Shown here piece by piece: positions 17,850-25,826 of a DNA stretch of 64,000 nucleotides. The notes under the pieces were generated by a model. The model did not search any database. It saw only the letters and a list, made by a program, of their open reading frames with translations, and was not told the DNA's origin. Each line of letters starts with the position of its first letter. The stretch's first letter is position 1. The position numbers and the translations under genes are program-made. This DNA comes from Aquimonas sp041395245 (GTDB taxonomy: Bacteria; Pseudomonadota; Gammaproteobacteria; Xanthomonadales; Xanthomonadaceae), in assembly GCA_041395245.1 (NCBI GenBank), contig JAWLAY010000008.1:174587-238586 (forward strand), given 5' to 3'.

Positions 17850-20489
17850 CTATTCGAAGCCGTCGGCGAAGACACTGTCCGGCAACAGCGGCATCGCAGG
17901 TGTCGCCAGCAGAATACCGCGACCACCGCTGACGCCACTGGCCAGCTGCCAGTCCTGTGCGTTGGTTTCGACTGCGGCCACCGTGCCATCCGGGCTGACC
18001 TCGCCCGCCGTCACGGTGGCCTGGCTAGGCAGTGCCTGGCGGCCATCGGGATCGATGCTGACCAGCGTGGTCTGACAGCTGTCGCGATCGTGCCGGAACA
18101 GGTCGTTGGCGCTGTTGTCATCGCCGGCCAGCAGATTGCTGGACCCGGACAGGAAAACCACGATCCGGCCATCGGCACTGATCGAGGGCAGGCTGCACGT
18201 GCCGTTGCCCTGCGCGCCGGTACTGTCGACCGAGACCCTGGTAGTGGTGCCTTGCGCGACGTTGCGCACGAAGATGTCGGTGCGCGCGTTACTGTCGCCG
18301 CTGACCAGGTTGGTCGCCGCGGAGGAAAAGGCGATGTCATTGCCATCGGCCGAGATCGCCGAGGTGAAGCTGTTGCCGTTGCCCTGGGCGCCGCCGCTGG
18401 ACTGGCTGACCAGCACCGTCTCGCCGGTCTGGCGATCATGGCGGAAGATGTCCTGGAAGCCGCCGGCATCACCGGGAATCAGATTGCTGGCCAGCGAGGA
18501 AAACACGACGTAGCGAGCGTTGGCCGAGATGATCGGAAAGTCACTCAGTCCGTTGGCTTGCGTGCCATTCGAATCGACACTGACTCGCGTGGTGATACCC
18601 GAGCTGCGATCGCGCACGAAGACGTCCAGTACCCCGTTGCTGTCGTCGGCCACCAGGTTGTTCTGGTTGGAGACGAAGGCGACGGCCTGACCATCATCAC
18701 TCACCGTGGGTAGCCGGGTCTGGGTGCCGCCCAGGCCCTGCACATTGCCGGGACCGAGGTTGACCCGCTCCAGCGGACCGCCATTGACGTCCGCCCAAAA
18801 CACGTCGAACGTGCCGTTGTTGTCGCCAGCCACCAGGTTGGTTGTGGCCGAACGAAAGACGATGTAGCGCCCATCACTGCTCATCGAGGGTTCAAACGCC
18901 GCGCTGAGGGCCGGATTGCCTTGCAGGTCTCTGCTGATCAGCAGGGCCTGATTGCTGCCGCGTTCTATCCGGACGATCTGGGTGGAGCCGCTTTGCAGTG
19001 CCAGCGCGCCCAGATTCGTCGCTTCGGTTTCCGCCACCAGCATGCCGCCATCCGTCGAGAGCCGTCGCTGACCCCGATTGGACAGCAACGAGTCGCCGTT
19101 GGCGGGAGCGGGGAAGGGCCCGCTGCTGTTGGCCAGGCTGACCCGCTCGGTGCTGACACCGAGTAGATCACGGACGAACTCATCGGCCAGGTTGTTGCTG
19201 TCGCCGCTGATCAGATCGGTGCTGAAGGAGGAGAAGGCGACGACCTGCCCGTTTCCGGACAGGCTGGCACTGCCTTCAGCGCTGTTGCCATTGTTGCTAG
19301 CGGCGCCAACGCTGACGAGCTGAGTGCTTTGCAGATCCAGATCGCGCAGGTAGACCTGCTCGAAGTCGGTGCTGCCACCGGCTGCCAGCACGCCGCGCGA
19401 CTGGAAGCTGATGCGCCGACCATCGCGTGAGATCGATGGGCGCTGGCTGCGTTCGCTGGTCTGCGCACCGCCTGCGCCCAGGCTGACCCGAGTCAACAGC
19501 CCGGTTGCCACGCTGACCGCATAGATGTCCTCGACGCCGTTGCTGTCGCCAGCATCGAGATTGGTCGCGGCGGTTTCAAACACCACGTGCGAGCCGTTGC
19601 CGGCGATCATGCTGTCGCGCACTGCGGCGTTGGCGGCCGACCCCGCCAGCTGGCTCAGCCGGGTCGTCTGGCCCAGCTGGCGGTCTCGCACGTAGAGCTG
19701 AGTCTCGCCATTGCCGGGGTCGACCACCAGATCACTGGCGGAGGACTCGAAGGCGACGAAGCGACCATCGTCGGAGACCGTGGCATTGGCGCTGCCGCTG
19801 GCCGACGGTGTCCCGCCAGGCGTCACGCTGATGAGCTCGACGATGCCGCTGTTACGGTCCAGCAGATATACATGCTGGCTGTTGCCAACCGGCGTGGCCA
19901 CCAGATTGGTTGCGCCGGACTCGAAGACCACGAAGCGGCCGTCGCCAGACAGGCTCGGGCTGGATGAGGCGTCGTCCGGTTCGGCACCGCCCAAGCCGAG
20001 CACGATGCGGCTGGTGGTCGCGGTCGACACCTGATGCAGGAACACATCGCTGGCGAGATTGGTGTCCCCATCGACCAGATCGAACTGCCGCGAAGAGAAC
20101 ACCACCAGATCGCCGTCGGCGGAGATGGCGGCAGCCACGGCGGACGCGGCATCACCGCTGCGCCCCTGGGTGCCGTCCGAGCGCACATTGACACGGTGGG
20201 TGGTGCCAAGCACGCGGTCGCGCAGAAAGACATCGATATTGTTGTTGTGGTCGCCCGCGACCAGATTCTTGGCGACGCTCTGAAACAGCACATAACGGCC
20301 GTCGTGACTGAGGCGCGGCTGGCAGCAGGACTCCGTGCGGCTGGATTCGGCGCCCTGCAGACCGAACCGGTTCGGGCTGGCGTAGGTGAATGCATCGAGC
20401 TGGCTGGTCTGGGCCCAGGCATCGGGGGCATTGCCAAGCAGACTTCCGAACAACAACGATAGAGACAGACGGGAAAGCAGGCGGGACAT
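17850..20489 (-). CDS. Secreted PD40/TolB-type beta-propeller protein with C-terminal FADGFE
   Basis: The 879-residue protein has a signal peptide (MSRLLSRLSLSLLFGSLLG to AWAQ). About a dozen imperfect repeats of roughly 50-60 residues follow, of the form ISADGxxVVFSS..TNLVxGDxN..xDVFVRD...T.RVS. These are WD40-like PD40 blades; two or more propellers are likely. Such proteins are secreted or surface-bound and often bind proteins or polysaccharides; no catalytic residues are seen. The C-terminus is DSVFADGFE, the same tag as the beta-helix protein at 14320-16410. The signal peptide and leader are duplicated in the IPTL-type gene just downstream. The preceding gene on this strand (cyanophycinase-like) ends 79 bases upstream of the start. 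Confidence 0.88.
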   Translation of the reverse strand: MSRLLSRLSLSLLFGSLLGNAPDAWAQTSQLDAFTYASPNRFGLQGAESSRTESCCQPRLSHDGRYVLFQSVAKNLVAGDHNNNIDVFLRDRVLGTTHRVNVRSDGTQGRSGDAASAVAAAISADGDLVVFSSRQFDLVDGDTNLASDVFLHQVSTATTSRIVLGLGGAEPDDASSSPSLSGDGRFVVFESGATNLVATPVGNSQHVYLLDRNSGIVELISVTPGGTPSASGSANATVSDDGRFVAFESSASDLVVDPGNGETQLYVRDRQLGQTTRLSQLAGSAANAAVRDSMIAGNGSHVVFETAATNLDAGDSNGVEDIYAVSVATGLLTRVSLGAGGAQTSERSQRPSISRDGRRISFQSRGVLAAGGSTDFEQVYLRDLDLQSTQLVSVGAASNNGNSAEGSASLSGNGQVVAFSSFSTDLISGDSNNLADEFVRDLLGVSTERVSLANSSGPFPAPANGDSLLSNRGQRRLSTDGGMLVAETEATNLGALALQSGSTQIVRIERGSNQALLISRDLQGNPALSAAFEPSMSSDGRYIVFRSATTNLVAGDNNGTFDVFWADVNGGPLERVNLGPGNVQGLGGTQTRLPTVSDDGQAVAFVSNQNNLVADDSNGVLDVFVRDRSSGITTRVSVDSNGTQANGLSDFPIISANARYVVFSSLASNLIPGDAGGFQDIFRHDRQTGETVLVSQSSGGAQGNGNSFTSAISADGNDIAFSSAATNLVSGDSNARTDIFVRNVAQGTTTRVSVDSTGAQGNGTCSLPSISADGRIVVFLSGSSNLLAGDDNSANDLFRHDRDSCQTTLVSIDPDGRQALPSQATVTAGEVSPDGTVAAVETNAQDWQLASGVSGGRGILLATPAMPLLPDSVFADGFE

Positions 20490-20572
20490 GTGAGCTCCGG
20501 AAAGCAGGCGCGGCGAGTTGCCACGGCGTGCTAAACCCAAAACGACTGCCTGTCCCGCCAGGCAGGAATCAA
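20471..20572 (-). repeat. Leader repeat copy B (5' region of propeller gene)
   Basis: Second copy of the leader found at 17591-17692. It contains the start codon (ATG at 20489), GGAG site and about 80 upstream bases of the propeller gene, and reaches just into the stop codon of the cyanophycinase-like gene. The match suggests duplication of a 5' region with its expression signals and signal peptide. Confidence 0.85.
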
Positions 20573-21594
20573 TCCGTGCGGTGGACCTTGATCGTCAGCG
20601 TTCCCGAGTCCACGTTGGCCGTCCAGACATCGGATGCCGCATCCACCTTGCCACTGGGCAGGTGATAGCGGCTATCGGTATCCAGCCCGGTCACCCGGAC
20701 CGCGTCGATGCTGAGCGGCTCTCCAGCCACCAGCACGCTGGCCGCCTGGGTCGGTTCGATCAGCCACGCTTTGCCGGCATCGCCAGTCAGGACGCGCGCA
20801 TGGCCATCGGCTTCCACCGCCAGCGCCGTGGCTTCATCGACCCCGATGCCGATCAGCGCAGTGTTGCCGGTCTGCGCACGCAGCCGGGCGACCCAACCGA
20901 TCAGCCGTCCCAAGCGCTCACGCGGCATGAAGTGACTGTCGGTGATGACATTCTGCAGGTGCGGCAGGGCAAGGAAGGCATCGATCAGCGTGTTCGCCTC
21001 GCCCAGTGGATCGGCCAGTGTCTCCGGCGTGGTGATGCTGCCGCCATCCAGCGCGCCGTAAACCCAAGCGCCTTGCACCGCCAGCCCGGCACTGGTGCCG
21101 CCAATCGGCTTGTTGGCGGCGACATGCGCATTGATGGCGTCCTGCATGGGTGTGCCACGCCAGAAGTTGACGTAGTTGGCCTGATCACCGCCACCGATGA
21201 AGATCATGTCGGCGGCCTTGACGATCTCCAGCACCGTCGGGTCGCTGCTGGCCTCGCGCCCGGAAAACACCAGCGTGTCGACCGCCGCCACACCGCCGAT
21301 CTCGTCCATGAAAAAGGGATTGAGGTCACCTTCACCCGAGGCCCGCAACACCACCAGTCGACCGTGTCCGCCGTGCTCGAACAACCACGCGAAGGCCTGC
21401 GGAAAATAGTCGCCACCGCCCATCATCAACACACCGCCACGCGGCGTGGATTGCGCCACCTGTCCCGCAGGCCCGGATCGATACAGGTGGTAGCCCGGAC
21501 CCTGCGAATGCGACACCGTGCTTGCTTCGGTCGCGTTGCCCGCAAACGCGACGACAGAAAGGACCAGTCCGCTCAGAAATCTCGCCAAAAGCAT
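20569..21594 (-). CDS. Secreted cyanophycinase-like serine peptidase (S51 family)
   Basis: The 341-residue protein has a signal peptide (MLLARFLSGLVLSVVAFAGNA). The cyanophycinase/peptidase S51 core follows: GGVLMMGGGDYFPQAF, RLVVLRASG, ADMIFIGGGDQANYV, the nucleophile elbow GGTSAGLAVQG with the catalytic Ser, and DSHFMPRERLGRL. Cyanophycinases cut beta-Asp-Arg dipeptides from cyanophycin; secreted homologues occur in many non-cyanobacterial bacteria and may use other isoaspartyl or polyamide substrates. It lies upstream of the propeller gene on the same strand and is divergent from a TonB receptor (181-base gap), which might import its products. Confidence 0.88.
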   Translation of the reverse strand: MLLARFLSGLVLSVVAFAGNATEASTVSHSQGPGYHLYRSGPAGQVAQSTPRGGVLMMGGGDYFPQAFAWLFEHGGHGRLVVLRASGEGDLNPFFMDEIGGVAAVDTLVFSGREASSDPTVLEIVKAADMIFIGGGDQANYVNFWRGTPMQDAINAHVAANKPIGGTSAGLAVQGAWVYGALDGGSITTPETLADPLGEANTLIDAFLALPHLQNVITDSHFMPRERLGRLIGWVARLRAQTGNTALIGIGVDEATALAVEADGHARVLTGDAGKAWLIEPTQAASVLVAGEPLSIDAVRVTGLDTDSRYHLPSGKVDAASDVWTANVDSGTLTIKVHRTD

Positions 21595-21775
21595 GCTGCC
21601 AGCTCCATTGGGGCGGCTCGGTCGCCCGCCAAAAGCACCAGCATAGCGGGCCGATAGGACGATGCAGGGAGGTCGAAAGTCCTATTGTAAAAAAAACGTC
21701 AAGACGGCACGCTCGGCAATGTGACGGCGCGGCCGTCCGACTTACGTCCTTGTCAACCCCTCAGGATTTGCCCGT

Positions 21776-24586
21776 ATGCGAATGACTCCCTTGTCTCTTG
21801 CGCTGGCGGCGACGCTTGCCAGTCTGGCCTTCCCCTTGCTCGCCCAGGATGCCGCATCGTCCGATGACAGCAATCCGGCTGAACTCGACGTCGTCGAGGT
21901 CACCGGTTCGCGCATTCCGCGCGCGCAGATTGAAGGCCCTGCGCCGATCACCACGATCACCGCTGAAGACATCAAGGCCAGCGGTTTCATGAGCGTGCCA
22001 GATGTGATGCGCTCGCTGACCCAGAACGGTGGCGCGACGCAAAGTCAGCAGGACTACAGCGGTGGCGATTTCTCGCCCGGTTCGCAGCAGGTTGATCTGC
22101 GCGGCCTGGGTCCGAACCACACCCTCGTGCTGGTCAATGGACGCCGCATCGCCGACTTCCCGATGCCGTTCAAGGGCCGCAGCAACTTCACCGACATTTC
22201 CAATATCCCGATCGGCATGATCGACCGCGTCGAAGTGCTGACCGGAAGCGCGTCGGCGGTCTATGGTTCGGACGCCATTTCCGGTGTGGTCAACTTCATC
22301 CTCAAGAAAGACGTCGAAGGCAGCACGCTGGACGTGCGCTATGGCGATACCGAGCAGGGCGGTGGCGAGTCGCTGCACGTCAACTTCTCGAGTGGATTCA
22401 CCAAGGGCGATCTGAGCGCCGTTTGGGGTCTCGAGTTGATCGACCAGGCACCTTTGTGGGCCTATGAGCGTGATGTGCAGGACTCCACTGCGGATGGCCC
22501 GACACGCAACTCGCGGCTGGCGCGTCGCGCCTTCCTGCGCACCGATTGGTGGGACACCTATCTCGATCCGGGTCAGGCCACCTGCGAAGGTCTGGCACAC
22601 CTCAATGACGGATCAACCTATTACGCCTCGCGCCCCGGTTACGGCGACTATGACGCGGACCTGGATGACTACGGTCCGGGCTACTACTGCGGCAGCCAGG
22701 AAGCGATTGGCTACGGCACCATCCTCAGCGAGCGCAAGGGCTTGAATGGTTACGGCACCTTCTCGCTGACGTTGGACGAGGTTGAACTGTTTGCCGACGT
22801 GCAGTTGGGCTATCACACCGTCGAGCTGTTCAATGACGTGCAGTCCTGGGCCTACATGGCGCCGGATGGCAACGAAGAGGGCTACTTCTTCAATCAGGCC
22901 ACCGATCAGGTCGAGTACTGGCAGCGTCAGTTCAGCCCCGAAGAAATGGGTGGTCTGGACAATGGCAAGGTCAAGACCAAGCAGAAGACCTTCGGCGTCG
23001 TCGGCGGTTTCAAGGGCACCTTGGGCGAGGCTTGGGACTACGAGGCGTCCCTCAGCCACTCGCAGTACAAGGCGGTGATCGAGTGGCCGCAAATCGTCGC
23101 CGGTCTGGCCAACAACTTCTTCCTTGGCCCAGCCTTGGGCGTCAACGAGGAATGGGGCTACGAGACCTTCAATGCCGATCCGAACCGTCTCTACACGCCG
23201 CTGACTCCGGCCGAGTACGCCTCGATTTCGGATTACACGGTCTATCACCCGGAATCCTCGACCCAGACCGCTTCGTTCACCGTGACCAACGGGGAACTGT
23301 TCTCGTTGCCCGCAGGCGATGCCGGGTTTGCGGGTGTGGTCGAGTTCGGGCATCAGTCCTACGACCTGAAACCCGATCCGCTGGCCACCGAGTACTACTA
23401 CTACAGCTGGAAGGACTCCGATGGCTCCGGCAGCCGCAATCGCTGGGCCGCCGCAGGCGAGCTGCGCGCACCCGTGGCGGACGGGCTGGACCTGAGCGTG
23501 GCCGGTCGCTACGACCAATACCGCTTCTCCGGACGCAACGTCGGAAAGCTGACCTACAGCGCCGGTCTGGAATGGCGTCCGCTGGATAGCCTGCTGGTCC
23601 GCGGTTCCTACGGCACCGCCTTCCGCGCACCGGATCTGCACTACGTCTACTCGGGCATCGGCAACGATGAAACCTCAGGCACCGACTACTACCGCTGCCG
23701 TACCGAAGAGCCGGACACCGATCTGAGCGATTGCTCCTACTCGGATGAAGGCCTGATCCGGACTCGCGAAGGCAATCGCGAGCTTGATCCGGAAACCAGC
23801 ACGTCCTGGTCGGCAGGTTTCGTCTGGTCGCCGTTGGAGAACCTCGATTTCACCATCGACTACTTCGACATCGACATGCGGGATCAGGTGCAGGATCTGC
23901 GCGTCGACAACATCCTGCAGGACGAGGCCAACTGTCTGATCGGCCAGACCCCGACCGGTGGGGCAGTCGATCCGAATTCGCCGACCTGTCTGGATGCCAT
24001 TTCCCGTGTGACCCGCAACGACCAGGGCGAGCTGTACGGCATCTATGTCAACCCGATCAATGTCGCGCGCGAAAGCACCTCCGGCGTGGATTTCTCCGCC
24101 CGCACGCGTTGGGAAACGTCGCTGGGTGATTTCAGTGTCGGCGCTGGCTACACCTGGGTTCGTGAGCACGATTATCAGCAGTACACCGGCGATGTCACCG
24201 AAGATCAGTTTGCCGTCAACAGTGGCTTCTACATTCCGCGCACCAAGGCGAACCTGAGCCTGGGCTGGAACAACGATGCCTGGGCGGTGACGCTGTATGG
24301 CAGCCGTCTTGGCCGTATCGCCAGCTACGACTCCTGGGCCTTCCAGGACATCGAGCCGGACAGCGGTGTGGATCCGTGGGTGGAGGCGACGTATCTGTAC
24401 AACGCGACCGTCAGCTACGCCTTCAACGACCGCTCCAAGCTGGCCTTGGCCATCGACAACCTGACCGATGAAATGCCGCCGGTGGACCCGACGCATGGTG
24501 GTTACCCGTACTACAACATGAGCTGGTTCGACTCCATCGGCCGCTCGTTCTACCTGCAATACACCCACCGCTTCGGCGGCGAGTAA
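21776..24586 (+). CDS. TonB-dependent outer-membrane receptor
   Basis: The 936-residue protein has a signal peptide ending ALAATLASLAFPLLAQ and a plug domain. The plug shows the TonB-box-like DVVEVTGSRIPR, the sequence ITAEDIKASG, VDLRGLGPNHTLVLVNGRR and VEVLTGSASAVYGSDAISG. A long beta-barrel follows, ending SIGRSFYLQYTHRFGGE. It belongs to the large receptors of Xanthomonadales and Caulobacter that take up oligosaccharides, peptides or other scarce nutrients; the ligand is not evident. AGGA (21763-21766) lies nine bases before the ATG. A rho-independent terminator follows. The divergent cyanophycinase-like gene suggests, but does not prove, a peptide-derived ligand. Confidence 0.95.
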   Translation: MRMTPLSLALAATLASLAFPLLAQDAASSDDSNPAELDVVEVTGSRIPRAQIEGPAPITTITAEDIKASGFMSVPDVMRSLTQNGGATQSQQDYSGGDFSPGSQQVDLRGLGPNHTLVLVNGRRIADFPMPFKGRSNFTDISNIPIGMIDRVEVLTGSASAVYGSDAISGVVNFILKKDVEGSTLDVRYGDTEQGGGESLHVNFSSGFTKGDLSAVWGLELIDQAPLWAYERDVQDSTADGPTRNSRLARRAFLRTDWWDTYLDPGQATCEGLAHLNDGSTYYASRPGYGDYDADLDDYGPGYYCGSQEAIGYGTILSERKGLNGYGTFSLTLDEVELFADVQLGYHTVELFNDVQSWAYMAPDGNEEGYFFNQATDQVEYWQRQFSPEEMGGLDNGKVKTKQKTFGVVGGFKGTLGEAWDYEASLSHSQYKAVIEWPQIVAGLANNFFLGPALGVNEEWGYETFNADPNRLYTPLTPAEYASISDYTVYHPESSTQTASFTVTNGELFSLPAGDAGFAGVVEFGHQSYDLKPDPLATEYYYYSWKDSDGSGSRNRWAAAGELRAPVADGLDLSVAGRYDQYRFSGRNVGKLTYSAGLEWRPLDSLLVRGSYGTAFRAPDLHYVYSGIGNDETSGTDYYRCRTEEPDTDLSDCSYSDEGLIRTREGNRELDPETSTSWSAGFVWSPLENLDFTIDYFDIDMRDQVQDLRVDNILQDEANCLIGQTPTGGAVDPNSPTCLDAISRVTRNDQGELYGIYVNPINVARESTSGVDFSARTRWETSLGDFSVGAGYTWVREHDYQQYTGDVTEDQFAVNSGFYIPRTKANLSLGWNNDAWAVTLYGSRLGRIASYDSWAFQDIEPDSGVDPWVEATYLYNATVSYAFNDRSKLALAIDNLTDEMPPVDPTHGGYPYYNMSWFDSIGRSFYLQYTHRFGGE

Positions 24587-24606
24587 GCTCGTCCAACGTG
24601 TCACCC

Positions 24607-24640
24607 ACAACGCCCCGCCAGTCGGGGCGTTGTGCTTTTT
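24607..24640 (+). terminator. Rho-independent terminator after the TonB receptor gene
   Basis: A perfect 11-base stem (ACAACGCCCCG at 24607-24617, CGGGGCGTTGT at 24623-24633) with loop CCAGT is followed by GCTTTTT. It lies 20 bases after the receptor stop codon. Confidence 0.92.
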
Positions 24641-24720
24641 GGTCAACGACCGACATCGCCGCGATCATCGTCTGACCTGATCGCTATCCTACGTGGACCG
24701 TTGCGCGGTCGGAGGCAGGC

Positions 24721-25134
24721 ATGAAACTGTGGAAAGTCGTTCTGACGCTGGCGGTGTTGGGCGCCGTGTTGAAGGCGCTGGCACCCGGCGAGCGCACCGA
24801 GGATCAAGCCCTGACGGCAGATCGTGTCGTCGAATTCGCCCAGCGCACCCAGCACTTTCCGGTCGACCTGGGCGACGGATTCCGGCTCGACAGCATTCAT
24901 GCCGAAGGCAATGCGGTCGTCAGCACGGTAACCCTGCTGAACGAACCCGCCGGACCCGCCGACCCGATGCTGGTAGCGCTGCTGCGGACGGCGTCCAACT
25001 CGGATACCTGCAGCGAAATCATCGCGCGTCGGCAGGCGTACGTGGATGCCGGACTGCGCCTCGTCAAACGCTATCGGAACAGCGGCGGCGGGGAGATCAC
25101 CCGCGTCGTGATCGATCCGGCGCAGTGTCAGTAA
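24721..25134 (+). CDS. Small exported or membrane-anchored protein, unknown
   Basis: This 137-residue protein starts with a short hydrophobic helix (MKLWKVVLTLAVLGAVLKALA) that could be a signal peptide or anchor. A mixed domain follows with two cysteines (SDTCSEII and the penultimate-region DPAQC) that might form a disulfide. I do not recognise the family. The frame has codon use like its neighbours and a GGAGGC motif just upstream (24711-24716), supporting expression. It stands alone between the receptor terminator and a 211-base gap. Confidence 0.65.
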   Translation: MKLWKVVLTLAVLGAVLKALAPGERTEDQALTADRVVEFAQRTQHFPVDLGDGFRLDSIHAEGNAVVSTVTLLNEPAGPADPMLVALLRTASNSDTCSEIIARRQAYVDAGLRLVKRYRNSGGGEITRVVIDPAQCQ

Positions 25135-25257
25135 GTTGATGCATGACGTGTATTGCGCGAGGTGGTGGTTTGATGTGGGAGCGCTGGCAGTAGATGGCTG
25201 TCCATTGCGGTTGCGAACGAAGGCGCCCACAATGCGTAGTCAGGATTGCTCAGTAGT

Positions 25258-25286
25258 TGAATAGTTCGCGGTTCCTGCTACGCTCG
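25258..25286 (+). promoter_or_regulatory. Possible promoter for the DisA-like gene
   Basis: TTGAAT (25258-25263) and TACGCT (25280-25285) are separated by 16 bases, about 60 bases before ATG 25346. The match to consensus is moderate and there is no supporting evidence. Confidence 0.25.
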
Positions 25287-25345
25287 GTCATCTGCATACA
25301 GACTGGTACGTAGATGAACGTAAACGTCGCGTTGGATCGATCGGC

Positions 25346-25795
25346 ATGAGCATGACTGACGGTGTGCTCAGTCTGATTCGTCGGGTCGATTCGCGCCGGA
25401 TTGCCACGTTCTCCGGGCTGGGCTTGATCGTCTACGAAAGCCTGCGGAATTTGCCCTGTCTGCCTATGGCGGCGCATGCCGCGCATGCCGGTCACGACGC
25501 GGCAGCGGTGCTGGCGGAGTATTCGCGGCGCCAGGATGTCCATCACGATGGCTTTCATCTGTTGGATTGCCATCTGCAATTGACCCACGCCGCGCAGTAC
25601 ATTGCGCCGCCGGTTGTTGAGCGCTTGCGTTGGCAGCCCGACACGCCCGTCGGTGCGCGAACCATGACCGCGTTGCTGGCCTCGTGCGTTGAGGGCGTGT
25701 TGTTGACCGCCAGCGTTTCCTCGGACCACAGCGTGCGTCTGTTCCGCACGGGTGAGTGCGTGTTCGAAGCGCTGGGCGGCATGGCCGACGTCTGA
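25346..25795 (+). CDS. DisA_N-like (diadenylate cyclase-like) small protein, probably degenerate
   Basis: The 149-residue protein resembles the DAC nucleotidyltransferase fold. HHDGFHLLDCHLQLTHAAQYI parallels the DGA region of DisA/CdaA; GARTMTALLASCVEGVLLTASV parallels the second motif GTRHRAAxGxSExxDAxxxxVS. The catalytic pattern is altered: DGA reads DGF and RHR reads RTM, so c-di-AMP synthesis is doubtful; nucleotide binding is possible. The family call is from pattern alone. The gene is convergent with speA and ends in a hairpin overlapping the stop codon (25784-25813). ATG 25352 is an alternative start. Confidence 0.45.
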   Translation: MSMTDGVLSLIRRVDSRRIATFSGLGLIVYESLRNLPCLPMAAHAAHAGHDAAAVLAEYSRRQDVHHDGFHLLDCHLQLTHAAQYIAPPVVERLRWQPDTPVGARTMTALLASCVEGVLLTASVSSDHSVRLFRTGECVFEALGGMADV

Positions 25796-25813
25796 CTCTT
25801 GCCGGACGTCGGC
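25784..25813. terminator. Hairpin at the convergent end of the DisA-like gene and speA
   Basis: GCCGACGTC (25784-25792) and GACGTCGGC (25805-25813) form a perfect 9-base stem with a 12-base loop that includes the TGA of the DisA-like gene. speA ends at 25827. No T-run follows. Confidence 0.45.
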
Positions 25814-25826
25814 ATCGTGTCGCGGC

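Noticed and set aside
18000..20300. Repetitive DNA that could suggest a CRISPR or tandem array
   Set aside because: The periodicity is that of PD40 protein blades, with changing codons and no constant repeat or spacer lengths.
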